This document shows positions 51,361-59,722 of a stretch of 64,000 nucleotides of DNA, piece by piece. The notes under the pieces were generated by a model. The model saw nothing but the letters and a program-made list of their open reading frames with translations, ran no database searches and was not told where the DNA came from. The translations under genes were made by a program, and so were the position numbers. Within the stretch, counting starts at the first letter, position 1, and each line of letters starts with the position of its first letter. Origin of the DNA: Bacillota bacterium (GTDB lineage: Bacteria > Bacillota_A > Clostridia > Lachnospirales > Lachnospiraceae); assembly GCA_023407175.1 (NCBI GenBank), contig JAEYMU010000025.1, positions 186,001 through 250,000 of the forward strand, written 5' to 3'.

Positions 51361-52089
51361 GTGAGCTTTAATGTGGATACGCTTGAGCTGATTAAATTAT
51401 CAAAAGAGGGTGATAAGGAGGCCAGAGACCGGGTAGTTACAGAAAATGTAGGTCTTGTCTGGAGTATTGTAAGAAGATTTGCAAACCGGGGACATGAGAT
51501 GGAGGATTTGTTCCAGATCGGAAGCATCGGGCTGATTAAGGCAATCGATAAGTTTGATACCTCCTATGAGGTTAAATTTTCGACCTATGCCGTGCCTATG
51601 ATAACCGGTGAGATTAAAAGGTTCTTAAGGGATGATGGAATGATTAAGGTGAGTCGTTCCTTGAAGGAGACAGCAACAAAAATCCGGATTGTCCGGGAAA
51701 GATATGGGAATCAATACGGCAGGGAACCAACGGTTGAAGAAATCGAGGAAGAGCTCAATATAGCAAAGGATGAAGTGGTAATGGCACTGGAAACCGGTGC
51801 GGAGGTAGAATCATTATACAAGACCATATATCAGGGAGACGGAAGTCCCATTTTTTTAATTGATAAGCTGGCAGAAACAAAGGATGAGAGCGAAAATTTA
51901 GTGGACAGGCTTGCTTTGAGAGAAATCATTGCATCCTTGGATGAAAAGGAGCAGGAAATCATAAAGCTTCGATACTTTAAAGATAGAACCCAGACGGATA
52001 TTGCCAAAGAGCTTGGAATCTCACAGGTTCAGGTATCCCGGATGGAAAAAAGAATACTGAAAATTATGCGTGAAAAATTGGGTGCATAA
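51361..52089 (+). CDS. sigF: RNA polymerase sporulation sigma factor SigF
   Basis: First forespore-specific sigma factor, 242 residues. Seen: region 2 ENVGLVWSIVRRFANRGHEM, EDLFQIGSIGLIKAIDKFD and VKFSTYAVPMITGEIKRFL; region 3 VSRSLKETATKIR; region 4 EQEIIKLRYFKDRTQTDIAK and ISQVQVSRMEKRIL. GTG 51361 follows GGAAGGGAA. Third gene of spoIIA, 33 bases behind spoIIAB. Confidence 0.96.
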   Translation: MSFNVDTLELIKLSKEGDKEARDRVVTENVGLVWSIVRRFANRGHEMEDLFQIGSIGLIKAIDKFDTSYEVKFSTYAVPMITGEIKRFLRDDGMIKVSRSLKETATKIRIVRERYGNQYGREPTVEEIEEELNIAKDEVVMALETGAEVESLYKTIYQGDGSPIFLIDKLAETKDESENLVDRLALREIIASLDEKEQEIIKLRYFKDRTQTDIAKELGISQVQVSRMEKRILKIMREKLGA

Positions 52090-52149
52090 TACTACTAGAT
52101 ATTACCAGTATAGTAAAAAATGTATTCCATATAATATTTATGAAATTCA

Positions 52150-52184
52150 GAGAGCATCAGACCATAGGCTGATGCTCTTCTTTT
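52150..52184 (+). terminator. Terminator of the spoIIA operon
   Basis: GAGCATCAG (52152-52160) pairs with CTGATGCTC (52169-52177), 9 bp, 8-nt loop, then TTCTTTT. Confidence 0.88.
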
Positions 52185-52273
52185 GGATAAACTCGGCATT
52201 GGGTAAGTCCCGTTTGTAAGCATTGGACTTAGGCCCTTTGCTCCTGGCAAGCTATGATGAAAGGTATGATGAT

Positions 52274-52435
52274 ATGACAGCTAAGAAAAAGATATTTTGG
52301 ATCACCACATTGATTATTATTGCCGCTATCGCAATTGTACTATTTGTCGGCTACATCAACAAACAACCCTCCGAGTATGACGGTACTTTGGTAAAAAGCT
52401 ATGAGGGTTTTCCCATTATACTGGAGTTTTCATAA
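52274..52435 (+). CDS. 53-aa single-pass membrane protein ahead of spoVAC
   Basis: Begins at ATG 52274 after GAAAGG. One membrane helix (IFWITTLIIIAAIAIVLFVGYI) is followed by a short polar tail (NKQPSEYDGTLVKSYEGFPI). It ends 18 bases before spoVAC and behind the spoIIA terminator, so it is probably the first gene of the spoVA transcript. A role in the forespore membrane is inferred from position only; no family was recognised. Confidence 0.6.
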   Translation: MTAKKKIFWITTLIIIAAIAIVLFVGYINKQPSEYDGTLVKSYEGFPIILEFS

Positions 52436-52453
52436 ATTAAATGGAGGTAGTGC

Positions 52454-52957
52454 ATGGATAATCAGAAAAAACAATCGGTGTCAGGTGTGGTAAATGAACA
52501 GAACAAGCAGGTAAGGGATGAAAAATACAATCAGTATGTAAAGCAGGTAACTCCAAAAAATAATATGTATTTAAATATGGCGAAGGCTTTCTTCATTGGC
52601 GGAATTATATGCACTCTGGGACAGTTATTTACCAATTACTATAAGTATCTCGGTGCGGAGCAGGAGTTGGCCAAATCCTACAATACGGTTACTTTGGTAT
52701 TCCTTGCGATATTGATGACGGGTCTGGGTATCTATCAAAAACTTGCCAAATTCGGCGGAGCAGGAACTCTGGTGCCCATTACCGGATTTGCGAACTCCGT
52801 CGCAGCCCCGGCTATTGAATATAAGAAGGAAGGACAGGTCTTTGGTATTGGCTGTAAGATATTCACAATTGCCGGTCCGGTTATTTTATACGGCATTTTT
52901 GTATCCTGGCTGCTGGGCCTGATTTATTATATTTTAAAATGCTTTAATATAGTATAG
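52454..52957 (+). CDS. spoVAC: Stage V sporulation protein AC
   Basis: A 167-residue membrane protein of the SpoVA complex, which moves dipicolinate into the forming spore and out at germination; SpoVAC is thought to be the mechanosensitive channel. Seen: YNQYVKQVTPKNNMYLNMAK, FFIGGIICTLGQLFTNYY, FLAILMTGLGIYQKLAKFGG, GAGTLVPITGFANSVAAPAI, a run of helices at the C-terminus. Ribosome binding site GGAGG. Confidence 0.95.
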   Translation: MDNQKKQSVSGVVNEQNKQVRDEKYNQYVKQVTPKNNMYLNMAKAFFIGGIICTLGQLFTNYYKYLGAEQELAKSYNTVTLVFLAILMTGLGIYQKLAKFGGAGTLVPITGFANSVAAPAIEYKKEGQVFGIGCKIFTIAGPVILYGIFVSWLLGLIYYILKCFNIV

Positions 52958-52992
52958 CAGTGCCGTTGCCAGCGGCAGAAGGAGAGGACACT

Positions 52993-54048
52993 ATGACGGA
53001 TCATATTACAACGCAGACAAAAATGGTAGGAAAACAAAGTATTCTGTTTCAAAATCCCCCTCATATCATAGCAGCGGCATCGGTTGCCGGTAAGAAGGAG
53101 GGAGAGGGACCTCTGGGGGCTCATTTTGATGTGATACAGCAGGACCCTCTGGTTGGGAAGGATAGCTGGGAGGAAGCTGAAAGTGAGCTGATCCGACAGG
53201 CCGCAACCAAGGTACTTGAAAAGGCCGGAATGAAGAATACGGACATTCGGTATCTGGTTGGCGGAGATTTGCTGGGGCAGCTGATTGCAACCTCCTTCGG
53301 TATTGCCGAGCTGGAGATTCCCACCTTTGGTTTATACGGTGCCTGTTCCACCATGGGAGAGGCTATATCGGTCGGGTCTATATTGATTGACGGAGGCTTC
53401 GCCGACAGGGTAATTGCTTTGACCTCCAGTCATTTTGCAGGAGCAGAAAAGCAGTTCCGGTTTCCGCTCGATTACGGGAACCAGCGGCCTTACTCCGCAA
53501 CCTGGACAGTAACGGGCAGCGGAGCGGTGATTATCAGTAATCAGAGCAGTGCCAATCAAGGGCCGGAGGAGGCGCAGGTTGTAATCAAGGGCATAACGAC
53601 AGGTAAAATCGTTGACTACGGTATTAAGGATTCCATGAATATGGGAGCGGCCATGGCTCCTGCAGCCTTTGATACCATAAAACAGAATTTGGAGGATTTA
53701 GGTGTACAGCCTTCCTATTATGATAAAATAATTACCGGAGATTTAGGCTATGTCGGGAAGAATATTCTAATTGATCTGTTAAAGGAAAAGAATTATGACA
53801 TCAGTGCCAATCATATGGACTGTGGAATTGAAATCTTCGATAAGGACAGTCAGGATACCCATGCAGGCGGTAGCGGCTGTGGCTGCTCGGCACTTGTTTT
53901 TACAGGATATATCTTAAAACAGTTAAAAGTAAGGGCTTGGAAACGGATACTGTTTTTACCGACAGGGGCGCTGTTATCACAGGTAAGCTTTAATGAAGGC
54001 AAGACTGTGCCGGGAATTGCCCATGCAGTAATTGTGGAGGCAAGGTAG
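52993..54048 (+). CDS. spoVAD: Stage V sporulation protein AD
   Basis: A 351-residue soluble partner of SpoVA with a thiolase/FabH-like fold that binds dipicolinate. Seen: QNPPHIIAAASVAGKKEGEG, DIRYLVGGDLLGQLIATSFG, LYGACSTMGEAISVGSILID, PYSATWTVTGSGAVIIS and DTHAGGSGCGCSALVFTGYI. ATG 52993 follows GGAGAGG; 11 extra codons upstream are unlikely to be translated. Lies between spoVAC and spoVAE. Confidence 0.96.
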   Translation: MTDHITTQTKMVGKQSILFQNPPHIIAAASVAGKKEGEGPLGAHFDVIQQDPLVGKDSWEEAESELIRQAATKVLEKAGMKNTDIRYLVGGDLLGQLIATSFGIAELEIPTFGLYGACSTMGEAISVGSILIDGGFADRVIALTSSHFAGAEKQFRFPLDYGNQRPYSATWTVTGSGAVIISNQSSANQGPEEAQVVIKGITTGKIVDYGIKDSMNMGAAMAPAAFDTIKQNLEDLGVQPSYYDKIITGDLGYVGKNILIDLLKEKNYDISANHMDCGIEIFDKDSQDTHAGGSGCGCSALVFTGYILKQLKVRAWKRILFLPTGALLSQVSFNEGKTVPGIAHAVIVEAR

Positions 54049-54068
54049 AAAGGAAGCGGTAGGGAAGA

Positions 54069-54425
54069 ATGGAATATTTGAAAGCATTTCTGATCGGAGG
54101 TGCAATCTGCGCCGTAGTTCAGATCGTATTGGATAATACAAAGCTGATGCCAGGAAGGATAATGGTAATACTGGTTTGCCTCGGAGCAGTGCTTGGGGCT
54201 CTGGGTCTCTATGAGCCCTTTGCCAAATGGGCAGGAGCAGGTGCGAATGTGCCTCTGACAGGCTTTGGCAATGCACTCTTTAAGGGAGTAAAGGAGGCTG
54301 TGGATAAGGAGGGCTTTATCGGTATTTTTAAAGGAGGCTTTACCTCCTCCTCCGTCGGTATTTCTGCCGCCCTCATTATTGGCTATATAGCATCCTGGTT
54401 CTTCGGACCGAAAATGAAATCCTAA
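54069..54425 (+). CDS. spoVAE: Stage V sporulation protein AE (SpoVAEb)
   Basis: A 118-residue membrane subunit of the SpoVA channel with three to four helices. Seen: YLKAFLIGGAICAVVQIVLD, VCLGAVLGALGLYEPFAKWA, GAGANVPLTGFGNALFKGVK and a final IGYIASWFFGP helix. It ends the spoVA operon. The stop is followed at once by a REP-like palindrome and a long terminator. Confidence 0.94.
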   Translation: MEYLKAFLIGGAICAVVQIVLDNTKLMPGRIMVILVCLGAVLGALGLYEPFAKWAGAGANVPLTGFGNALFKGVKEAVDKEGFIGIFKGGFTSSSVGISAALIIGYIASWFFGPKMKS

Positions 54426-54433
54426 GAGTATAT

Positions 54434-54465
54434 TGTGTGAAGTATTGAGAAGCATAATTCACACT
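54434..54465. repeat. REP-like palindrome, copy 1 (after spoVAE)
   Basis: GTGTGAA (54434-54440) and TTCACAC (54458-54464) enclose GTATTGAGAAGCATAA. GAGAAGCATAATTC plus ACACT matches a second copy after the DUF6514-like gene. Confidence 0.55.
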
Positions 54466-54493
54466 GGTGCACTAGGATGAAGAATAAAAATTG

Positions 54494-54562
54494 GGACCTC
54501 GGAAAGTTAATATGCGCCCTGTCAGATAGACAGAGCGCATATTAACTTTCCGAGGTCCTATT
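54494..54562. terminator. Long bidirectional terminator between spoVAE and the PBP gene
   Basis: A perfect 24-bp stem joins 54494-54517 to 54535-54558 (arms GGACCTCGGAAAGTTAAT and onward), and the loop itself pairs CTGTC/GACAG. A- and T-rich flanks suit both directions. Confidence 0.9.
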
Positions 54563-54575
54563 ATATTATTATTAA

Positions 54576-57260
54576 TTATTCGCTGTCCGGATCGAGAATA
54601 TCCTTAAGCGCTTCCTCTAATTCATCGTCATCCAGATTGGAATTCAGGAGGCTGCCAATGGAGCTGTCCGTGGGGGTATTGTTGGTCTTGGTCTTGTGAA
54701 CGTTACAGGAGGCGCTTGGTATGATATAAGGAGTATCTGCGGTGACAGCAGTTTCCTTCTTCGACAGCAATACCAGCTCCTTCACCAGATTGGTGGGGCA
54801 ATTGTCCGTTGCAAGTAAATTTGATTTGGTACATATTTTTACCTTTACATGAACATCGCAGTACTGGGTAGGCTCCGTGCCCTCTGCAAAATATTCAATT
54901 CTTGTGCTGTTGCCACCCTCGTATTTATCACATAGGCCGTCCACTGCCAGCTTACCGGATTTCGTACATATTTTGCAGGCTACGATTGAGTCAGGCTTGG
55001 TAAAGGAAATCTTCTCTAAGCCCTTCTGTATATGAATCTGCTCCATGATTGTTTTCCAAATTTTCCTTGCAAAGGTTTTGTCGGACTGAGTACGGTTTGT
55101 GTCAAACCCAGACCAAACGGTTGCAGTATAATACGGAGTAAATCCTGAGAACCATAAATCATAATAGCTGGAGGTTGAACCGGTTTTACCGGCAACCGGC
55201 ATATCGATTGCGGTAAGCTTGAGGTTTGTTCCGGTCCCCTTGTTAACAACATCCTCCATGGCGCTGGTAAGCAGCCAGGCGGTGGATTCCTTCATAACCT
55301 GTAACTTTTTCGGAGTATAATTAATCAATACCTTACCGTCGCGGTCCAGTATTTTTGTATAGAAGGTGGGTTCGGTATATACACCGGAATTTGCAATTGC
55401 AGCATAGGCGGCGGTCAGCTCAAGGTTGGTGACACCATCTGTAAGTCCGCCCAGAGCAAGGGGAAGGTTAATATCGGAGACAACAGTTCCGTTGGCTTCC
55501 TTTCTCGATTCAACTAAAGTGGTAAACCCGAGCTTTTTCAAATAATCAAAACCTACCTGGGGAGTTACCTCCGCCATAGTTTTGACAGTTACGATGTTCA
55601 TGGAATTGTAGATGGCTTGGCGCAGGGTAGTCAGACCATTATAATTCTGAACCTTGGTCCAGTTGGTCACCTCCTCCTTCGTTCCCGGATAGTAATAGGG
55701 ACCGGAGTCATCCTGTACGCTTGCCAGGGTAAAGCCTGCCGTATCCAGTGCCGGCAAATAGGTAGATAAAACCTTGAAGGTGGAGCCGGGCTGACGTGTG
55801 GTGGCGGTTGCACGATTTAAGGTACGGTCACCGGTTTTCTCGCCGCGGCCGCCGATAATGGCCTGAACTTGTCCGGTATTCTGGTCCATAACAACAAAGG
55901 AGGATTGAGGCTGAATAACCATGGTTACATTTTCGCCAAGTATGGTATCCCCGTCCTCAACCATGGCGTCCCGGAAGGCATCAATCTTCGTTTGCATATC
56001 CTCTTTATCAAAAAACATCAGTGAAAACTTACTGCCGTCATCGTCCACATACAGTTTATCGGGATCGTCATAGTCCTTGTAATAATCCAGAAGGTCATTA
56101 CCGTGATAATGGATTGTGGTACCATCTGCCTTCTGGATGGATAAGGCATAGGTCAGCTCCCAGAAGGAGGTACCTATTGCCGGAAAATTCGATTCATCGG
56201 AGTAGACATCGTCACAGATTTTTTGTATCACCGGGTCCTGGGTTGTATAGATGCTTAAGCCTCCGCTATAGAGCAGGCTGGAGGCCTGTGTCTGTGTGTA
56301 GCCAAGCTTATTCTGGAGATCATCCATAACCTGTTCAATCAGAGCATCAACAAAATAGGTATAATAGGAGCTGGTATCCTGCTCTGCGTTGATGGACTGA
56401 ATCCGGGTATATACATCATCGGCCATTGCCTCGTCGTATTCCTCCTTGGTGCTGTGGCCCTGTGTATACATTGCCTCCAGGATTTTACTGCGGCGCTCTG
56501 CATTGTTATCCGGATACTTAATGGGATTTAAATATACAGGTGTCTGAGCGATTGCAGCAATGGTAGCAGCCTCCGAAAGGGTTAAGTCCTTGGCATCCTT
56601 ATCAAAATATTTCTTAGCGGCGGTTTGGATACCATAGGTGCCGGCACCAAGATTAATTGTGTTAATGTAATATTCCAATATGGTATCCTTGTCCAGATAG
56701 CTTTCCAGCTGGATGGCCAGATACTGCTCCTGTATTTTACGCTCCACACGCGCAATGTCACTGGTTTCACGTCCGCCGTCAAATACCTGATTTTTTAAGA
56801 GCTGCTGGGTGATGGTACTGGCACCCTCAGAAAAATGGCCCGTCGTAAGCCCCTTTACAGCAGCACGTAAAATTCCCTGAACGTCGATTCCGTCATGCTC
56901 ATAAAAACGTTCGTCCTCGACGCTGATAAAGCAGTATTTGACATACTCGGGAAGATCGGTGATTTTAACATAAGTACGATTGGAATAGGCCCCTGCAAGA
57001 TTTTCAATCACATTTCCTTCCTTGTCATAGATGGTAGTGGTGTAGCCCTGGGGTACCACACTGATTTGATTGATATCCGGTGCGCTGTCGACAAGCCCCA
57101 TTACAAAGCCAAAGCCTGCAAAAGAACCGACGATTGCAAGAAACACAAAGGCTACAATGCAGAGGCGAAACAGTGTAATCCGAGCCTTGGACACCATTCG
57201 CCTTGTATTGGATTTTATATTATTTTGTTTGTTTTCAATTCCTTTTTTACTATAGTCCAT
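54576..57260 (-). CDS. Class A penicillin-binding protein (transglycosylase/transpeptidase)
   Basis: An 894-residue bifunctional peptidoglycan synthase. A basic N-terminus is followed by one helix (LFRLCIVAFVFLAIVGSF). The GT51 domain shows VEDERFYEHDGIDVQGILRA, GASTITQQLLKN and ERKIQEQYLAIQLE. The transpeptidase carries the active Ser in PGSTFKVL (about residue 490), SMN (about 553) and KTG in AGKTGSTSSY (about 690). The C-terminal tail (about 770-850) has Cys pairs (CKICTKSGKL, CTKSNLLATDNC) and an acidic end, a clostridial PBP feature. Start follows GGGAGG. Convergent with spoVA. Confidence 0.93.
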   Translation of the reverse strand: MDYSKKGIENKQNNIKSNTRRMVSKARITLFRLCIVAFVFLAIVGSFAGFGFVMGLVDSAPDINQISVVPQGYTTTIYDKEGNVIENLAGAYSNRTYVKITDLPEYVKYCFISVEDERFYEHDGIDVQGILRAAVKGLTTGHFSEGASTITQQLLKNQVFDGGRETSDIARVERKIQEQYLAIQLESYLDKDTILEYYINTINLGAGTYGIQTAAKKYFDKDAKDLTLSEAATIAAIAQTPVYLNPIKYPDNNAERRSKILEAMYTQGHSTKEEYDEAMADDVYTRIQSINAEQDTSSYYTYFVDALIEQVMDDLQNKLGYTQTQASSLLYSGGLSIYTTQDPVIQKICDDVYSDESNFPAIGTSFWELTYALSIQKADGTTIHYHGNDLLDYYKDYDDPDKLYVDDDGSKFSLMFFDKEDMQTKIDAFRDAMVEDGDTILGENVTMVIQPQSSFVVMDQNTGQVQAIIGGRGEKTGDRTLNRATATTRQPGSTFKVLSTYLPALDTAGFTLASVQDDSGPYYYPGTKEEVTNWTKVQNYNGLTTLRQAIYNSMNIVTVKTMAEVTPQVGFDYLKKLGFTTLVESRKEANGTVVSDINLPLALGGLTDGVTNLELTAAYAAIANSGVYTEPTFYTKILDRDGKVLINYTPKKLQVMKESTAWLLTSAMEDVVNKGTGTNLKLTAIDMPVAGKTGSTSSYYDLWFSGFTPYYTATVWSGFDTNRTQSDKTFARKIWKTIMEQIHIQKGLEKISFTKPDSIVACKICTKSGKLAVDGLCDKYEGGNSTRIEYFAEGTEPTQYCDVHVKVKICTKSNLLATDNCPTNLVKELVLLSKKETAVTADTPYIIPSASCNVHKTKTNNTPTDSSIGSLLNSNLDDDELEEALKDILDPDSE

Positions 57261-57724
57261 AGAATGTCCTCCCTGGCGATAAACAAAGCCAAGCGTTTGC
57301 TTATCGCGTACATTTTAACACATTTTTGGCGGGAAATAAAGTTAAATATTTGTGACGAAAAGTCCTACAGCGATAGGAAAGTCATATAAGCCAAGCAGAA
57401 AATCCATTCCTCTTGCTGCCTATAATAATAACCATATTATAGAATAATAAACAGTAAATTGTTTGAATTGTTGAGGGGGTATCATTCACGCAAGGGAGAT
57501 TTGATTTTAAAATTCATGTAAAATAAATGTAAAAAATATCCATGATATGAAAGCGAATGCTGTATTATGTAATTCCCAACTTCACGAATCGTGAACATAT
57601 GTCGAAATATAACGAACTCGATAAAATGACGCGCTTAATTTCACTTTATATATAGTTAATTCCTGTGTATAATGGGATTTGTCAGTTATTTTCTGTTATT
57701 ATATATAATATTGGGGGTAGTTTT
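57261..57724. other. Divergent intergenic region with a 15-base perfect palindrome
   Basis: About 460 A+T-rich bases between the PBP gene and the DUF6514-like gene. TTCACGA-A-TCGTGAA (57581-57595) is a perfect 7-1-7 palindrome. TGTCGAA (57600-57606) next to it matches the core of a Spo0A box. A TATAAT at 57668-57673 has no clear -35. Nothing else was recognised. Confidence 0.5.
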
Positions 57725-58009
57725 ATGAATGATTCTTATTTTTGCTGTGAGGTAATGCTGGAGGATGAGAGAGTTATGAAGCTGAACTATTCTCTGACGG
57801 AGAAGGTTTCAGAGATGGACAAGACACCATTTTATGGTGTTAAAATTACCAAGTTTCTTGGTGATCTGGTTGAGTCCGATGAAATCAGTGGAGTAACAGC
57901 CTCAAGAGAGGATGCTTTATCCATCATCAGGAAGCTTTGCCAATTCCAGGTTACACCCGTTTCCATGGTTGAAATCGTGGACGAGCTTGTAACACAGGAA
58001 GTAGTGTGA
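57725..58009 (+). CDS. DUF6514-like small protein
   Basis: A 94-residue soluble protein starting at ATG 57725 after a weak GGGGGT site; the 20 open codons upstream lack a site. Seen: YFCCEVMLEDERVMKLNYSL, KTPFYGVKITKFLGDLVESD, VTASREDALSIIRKLCQFQV and TPVSMVEIVDEL. The YGVKI...V..SREDAL..I..L arrangement fits the Lachnospiraceae DUF6514 family as remembered; treat that name as likely, not certain. Function unknown. A palindrome and a Spo0A-like box upstream suggest stage-specific control. Confidence 0.65.
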   Translation: MNDSYFCCEVMLEDERVMKLNYSLTEKVSEMDKTPFYGVKITKFLGDLVESDEISGVTASREDALSIIRKLCQFQVTPVSMVEIVDELVTQEVV

Positions 58010-58060
58010 ATAATGTCTCGCATAGACCGGCGAGTCATATGAGAAGCATAATTCGCACTC
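58003..58060. repeat. REP-like palindrome, copy 2 (at the DUF6514-like stop)
   Basis: GTGTGAAT (overlapping the stop codon) pairs with ATTCGCAC (one G-U). Inside, ATG-TCTCGC pairs with GCGAGT-CAT around ATAGACCG. GAGAAGCATAATTC-GCACT (58041-58059) repeats copy 1 at 18 of 19 bases. Confidence 0.55.
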
Positions 58061-58064
58061 AAAG

Positions 58065-58113
58065 GTTTGTGCCGTGTAGTTAAAGCGTACGAGCATACAT
58101 ACATGGCACAAAC
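58065..58113. repeat. Inverted repeat between the DUF6514-like gene and yigZ
   Basis: GTTTGTGCC (58065-58073) and GGCACAAAC (58105-58113) form a perfect 9-bp stem with a 31-base loop. No T-run follows. It lies between convergent genes, directly after the REP-like copy. Confidence 0.5.
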
Positions 58114-58154
58114 GAATTCAAAGGGTAGGAATGTTAGTTTGAAGAAAAGCCATC

Positions 58155-58811
58155 CTAACACTTAAAAAGATGTACTTCACCATTCAACCTGGTGAAGTAT
58201 ACCTGCCCCGAGGCTTGTACAGTAGCTGAACCGTTCGTGAGTTCAGCTATTTTTTTTATGAAAAAATCCTTCCTGGAGGGAGGAATCAGAACGCTAAATG
58301 ACACCAAATCCGTATAGTCTGTGGCTAATACACAGAATTGCTCCGAGGCGATAAAATATTGCAGCCGTCCAATCATATTATAATCCGTAAGGACAGAAAA
58401 CCGGATACCAAGCTCCTTGGTTATAATAATGCTTTGCTTTAGACCCTCCAGAGTTGCAGATTGATAGGCCTTGACCAGACCGCCGGTACCAAGCAGGGTT
58501 CCTCCAAAATATCGTGTAACTACCACCACCAGATCAGTCAGCTCCTGTGCCAGAAGTACATCGAGCATTGGGCGTCCGGCCGTCCTGGCGGGTTCCCCGT
58601 CATCACTGCAGCGCAGCAGGGGATTTTCTGCCCCAAGGCTATAGGCATAGCAGTTATGTGAGGCATCCCAGTATTTCTTCTTAAGGCCTTCGATTACCTC
58701 AAGAGCCTCCTCTTCCTTACTGACAGGGCAGACGGTTGCTATAAATCTGGATTTCTTCATCTCAAATTCGCCTATGCCGCCTTCAAAAATTGTCTTAAAG
58801 GCTTCCTTCAT
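58155..58811 (-). CDS. YigZ/IMPACT family protein (UPF0029)
   Basis: A 218-residue protein. The IMPACT N-terminal domain (about 20-125) reads EFEMKKSRFIATVCPVSKEE, KKKYWDASHNCYAYSLG, RCSDDGEPARTAGRPMLDVL, and VVVTRYFGGTLLGTGGLVKAYQ; a ferredoxin-like DUF1949-type domain follows. Members affect translation or stress responses and some are linked to GCN2-like control, but bacterial function is unsettled. Ribosome binding site GAGGAAGGG is some distance from the ATG. Confidence 0.92.
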   Translation of the reverse strand: MKEAFKTIFEGGIGEFEMKKSRFIATVCPVSKEEEALEVIEGLKKKYWDASHNCYAYSLGAENPLLRCSDDGEPARTAGRPMLDVLLAQELTDLVVVVTRYFGGTLLGTGGLVKAYQSATLEGLKQSIIITKELGIRFSVLTDYNMIGRLQYFIASEQFCVLATDYTDLVSFSVLIPPSRKDFFIKKIAELTNGSATVQASGQVYFTRLNGEVHLFKC

Positions 58812-58909
58812 CCGGTCACCGTTCCCTTCCTCAAATCATATAATGCAACAGTTGATATTATTGAGCTTTTTATGGTATCATGAAAAAAGTAAATTACATG
58901 GAGACTTTT

Positions 58910-59404
58910 ATGAAAATCAAATATTTTTCCTGGTTGCCGGCGGCACTTATCATGGTGGCCATCTTTCTTTTTTCCGCAAGGCCGGCAGACAGCTCCAATG
59001 AAAGCAGCATGGCCATTGTAACACAAATCATGAATTTATATCAGGATATTACGAAGGTACCGTATGAGCCGGAGGAGAAGATACAAGTGGAGGAAATCCT
59101 TAATCATCTTGTCAGGAAAAGTGCCCATTTTTGTGAATATGCAATCCTGGCGGTTTCCATCGCCTTTCATCTGTTTGTTTTAAGAAGGCGGGGAATGCCC
59201 CTCTTTCTTTTACCGGTGTTTACGGTTTTTTTATATGCGGCATTGGATGAATTTCACCAAACCTTTGTACCTGGAAGGTCGGGACTTTTCCAGGATGTGT
59301 TGCTCGATACGGCGGGAGGGACCATTGGGTCATTGATATTTTCCCTAATTGTTTTGTATCTCCTTGGACGTTTGAAACGAAAGCAGACAGGGCTTACAGC
59401 TTAG
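58910..59404 (+). CDS. VanZ-like family membrane protein
   Basis: A 164-residue protein with four helices. Seen: WLPAALIMVAIFLFSARPAD, VRKSAHFCEYAILAVSIAFH, YAALDEFHQTFVPGRSGLFQ and DVLLDTAGGTIGSLIFSL, the VanZ-like signature (K-x-x-HF-x-E-Y and DE-x-H-Q-x-F). VanZ relates to teicoplanin tolerance, but most family members have no known role. The start at 58910 follows GGAG within an upstream ATG; 10 more codons at 58880 are possible. Its stop overlaps the convergent DUF4250 gene by 11 bases. Confidence 0.88.
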   Translation: MKIKYFSWLPAALIMVAIFLFSARPADSSNESSMAIVTQIMNLYQDITKVPYEPEEKIQVEEILNHLVRKSAHFCEYAILAVSIAFHLFVLRRRGMPLFLLPVFTVFLYAALDEFHQTFVPGRSGLFQDVLLDTAGGTIGSLIFSLIVLYLLGRLKRKQTGLTA

Positions 59405-59579
59405 GAGCAAACCGGTTCTTTTCTCTGATATAGATATAATCGATGGAGGCTATAACCTCCTTTAGCTGAGTGGCATCAATTTCGTAATCAGCGCAAAGCT
59501 CCTCCAGATTGGGATAATGATCCCTTAACTTGGTATTAATGAAGCTTAAAAGAATGTGAGGGTCCTTCGGTATATTCAT
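59394..59579 (-). CDS. DUF4250 domain protein, 61 aa
   Basis: A small soluble protein of the DUF4250 family: it reads PKDPHILLSFINTKLRDHYP, NLEELCADYEIDATQLKEVI and IDYIYIREKNRF, a family usual in Clostridia and of unknown function. Start is backed by GGAGC. The last 11 bases overlap the VanZ-like gene in convergent orientation. Confidence 0.88.
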   Translation of the reverse strand: MNIPKDPHILLSFINTKLRDHYPNLEELCADYEIDATQLKEVIASIDYIYIREKNRFAPKL

Positions 59580-59722
59580 GCCTGCTCCTATCCGCCGTAT
59601 TGTTACGGCAATTACATAATACTATTTATTATGCACAAATGTACGAAGTTTTCAATACTTATGCAAAAGAAAGCAGGATTTTGTAGGCATGGAAACAGCT
59701 GCTGCAGAATGGAGGGTTTTAT

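Noticed and set aside
57665..57724. 20-codon upstream extension of the DUF6514-like protein
   Set aside because: Overlaps the likely -10 box (57668-57673) and has no ribosome binding site.
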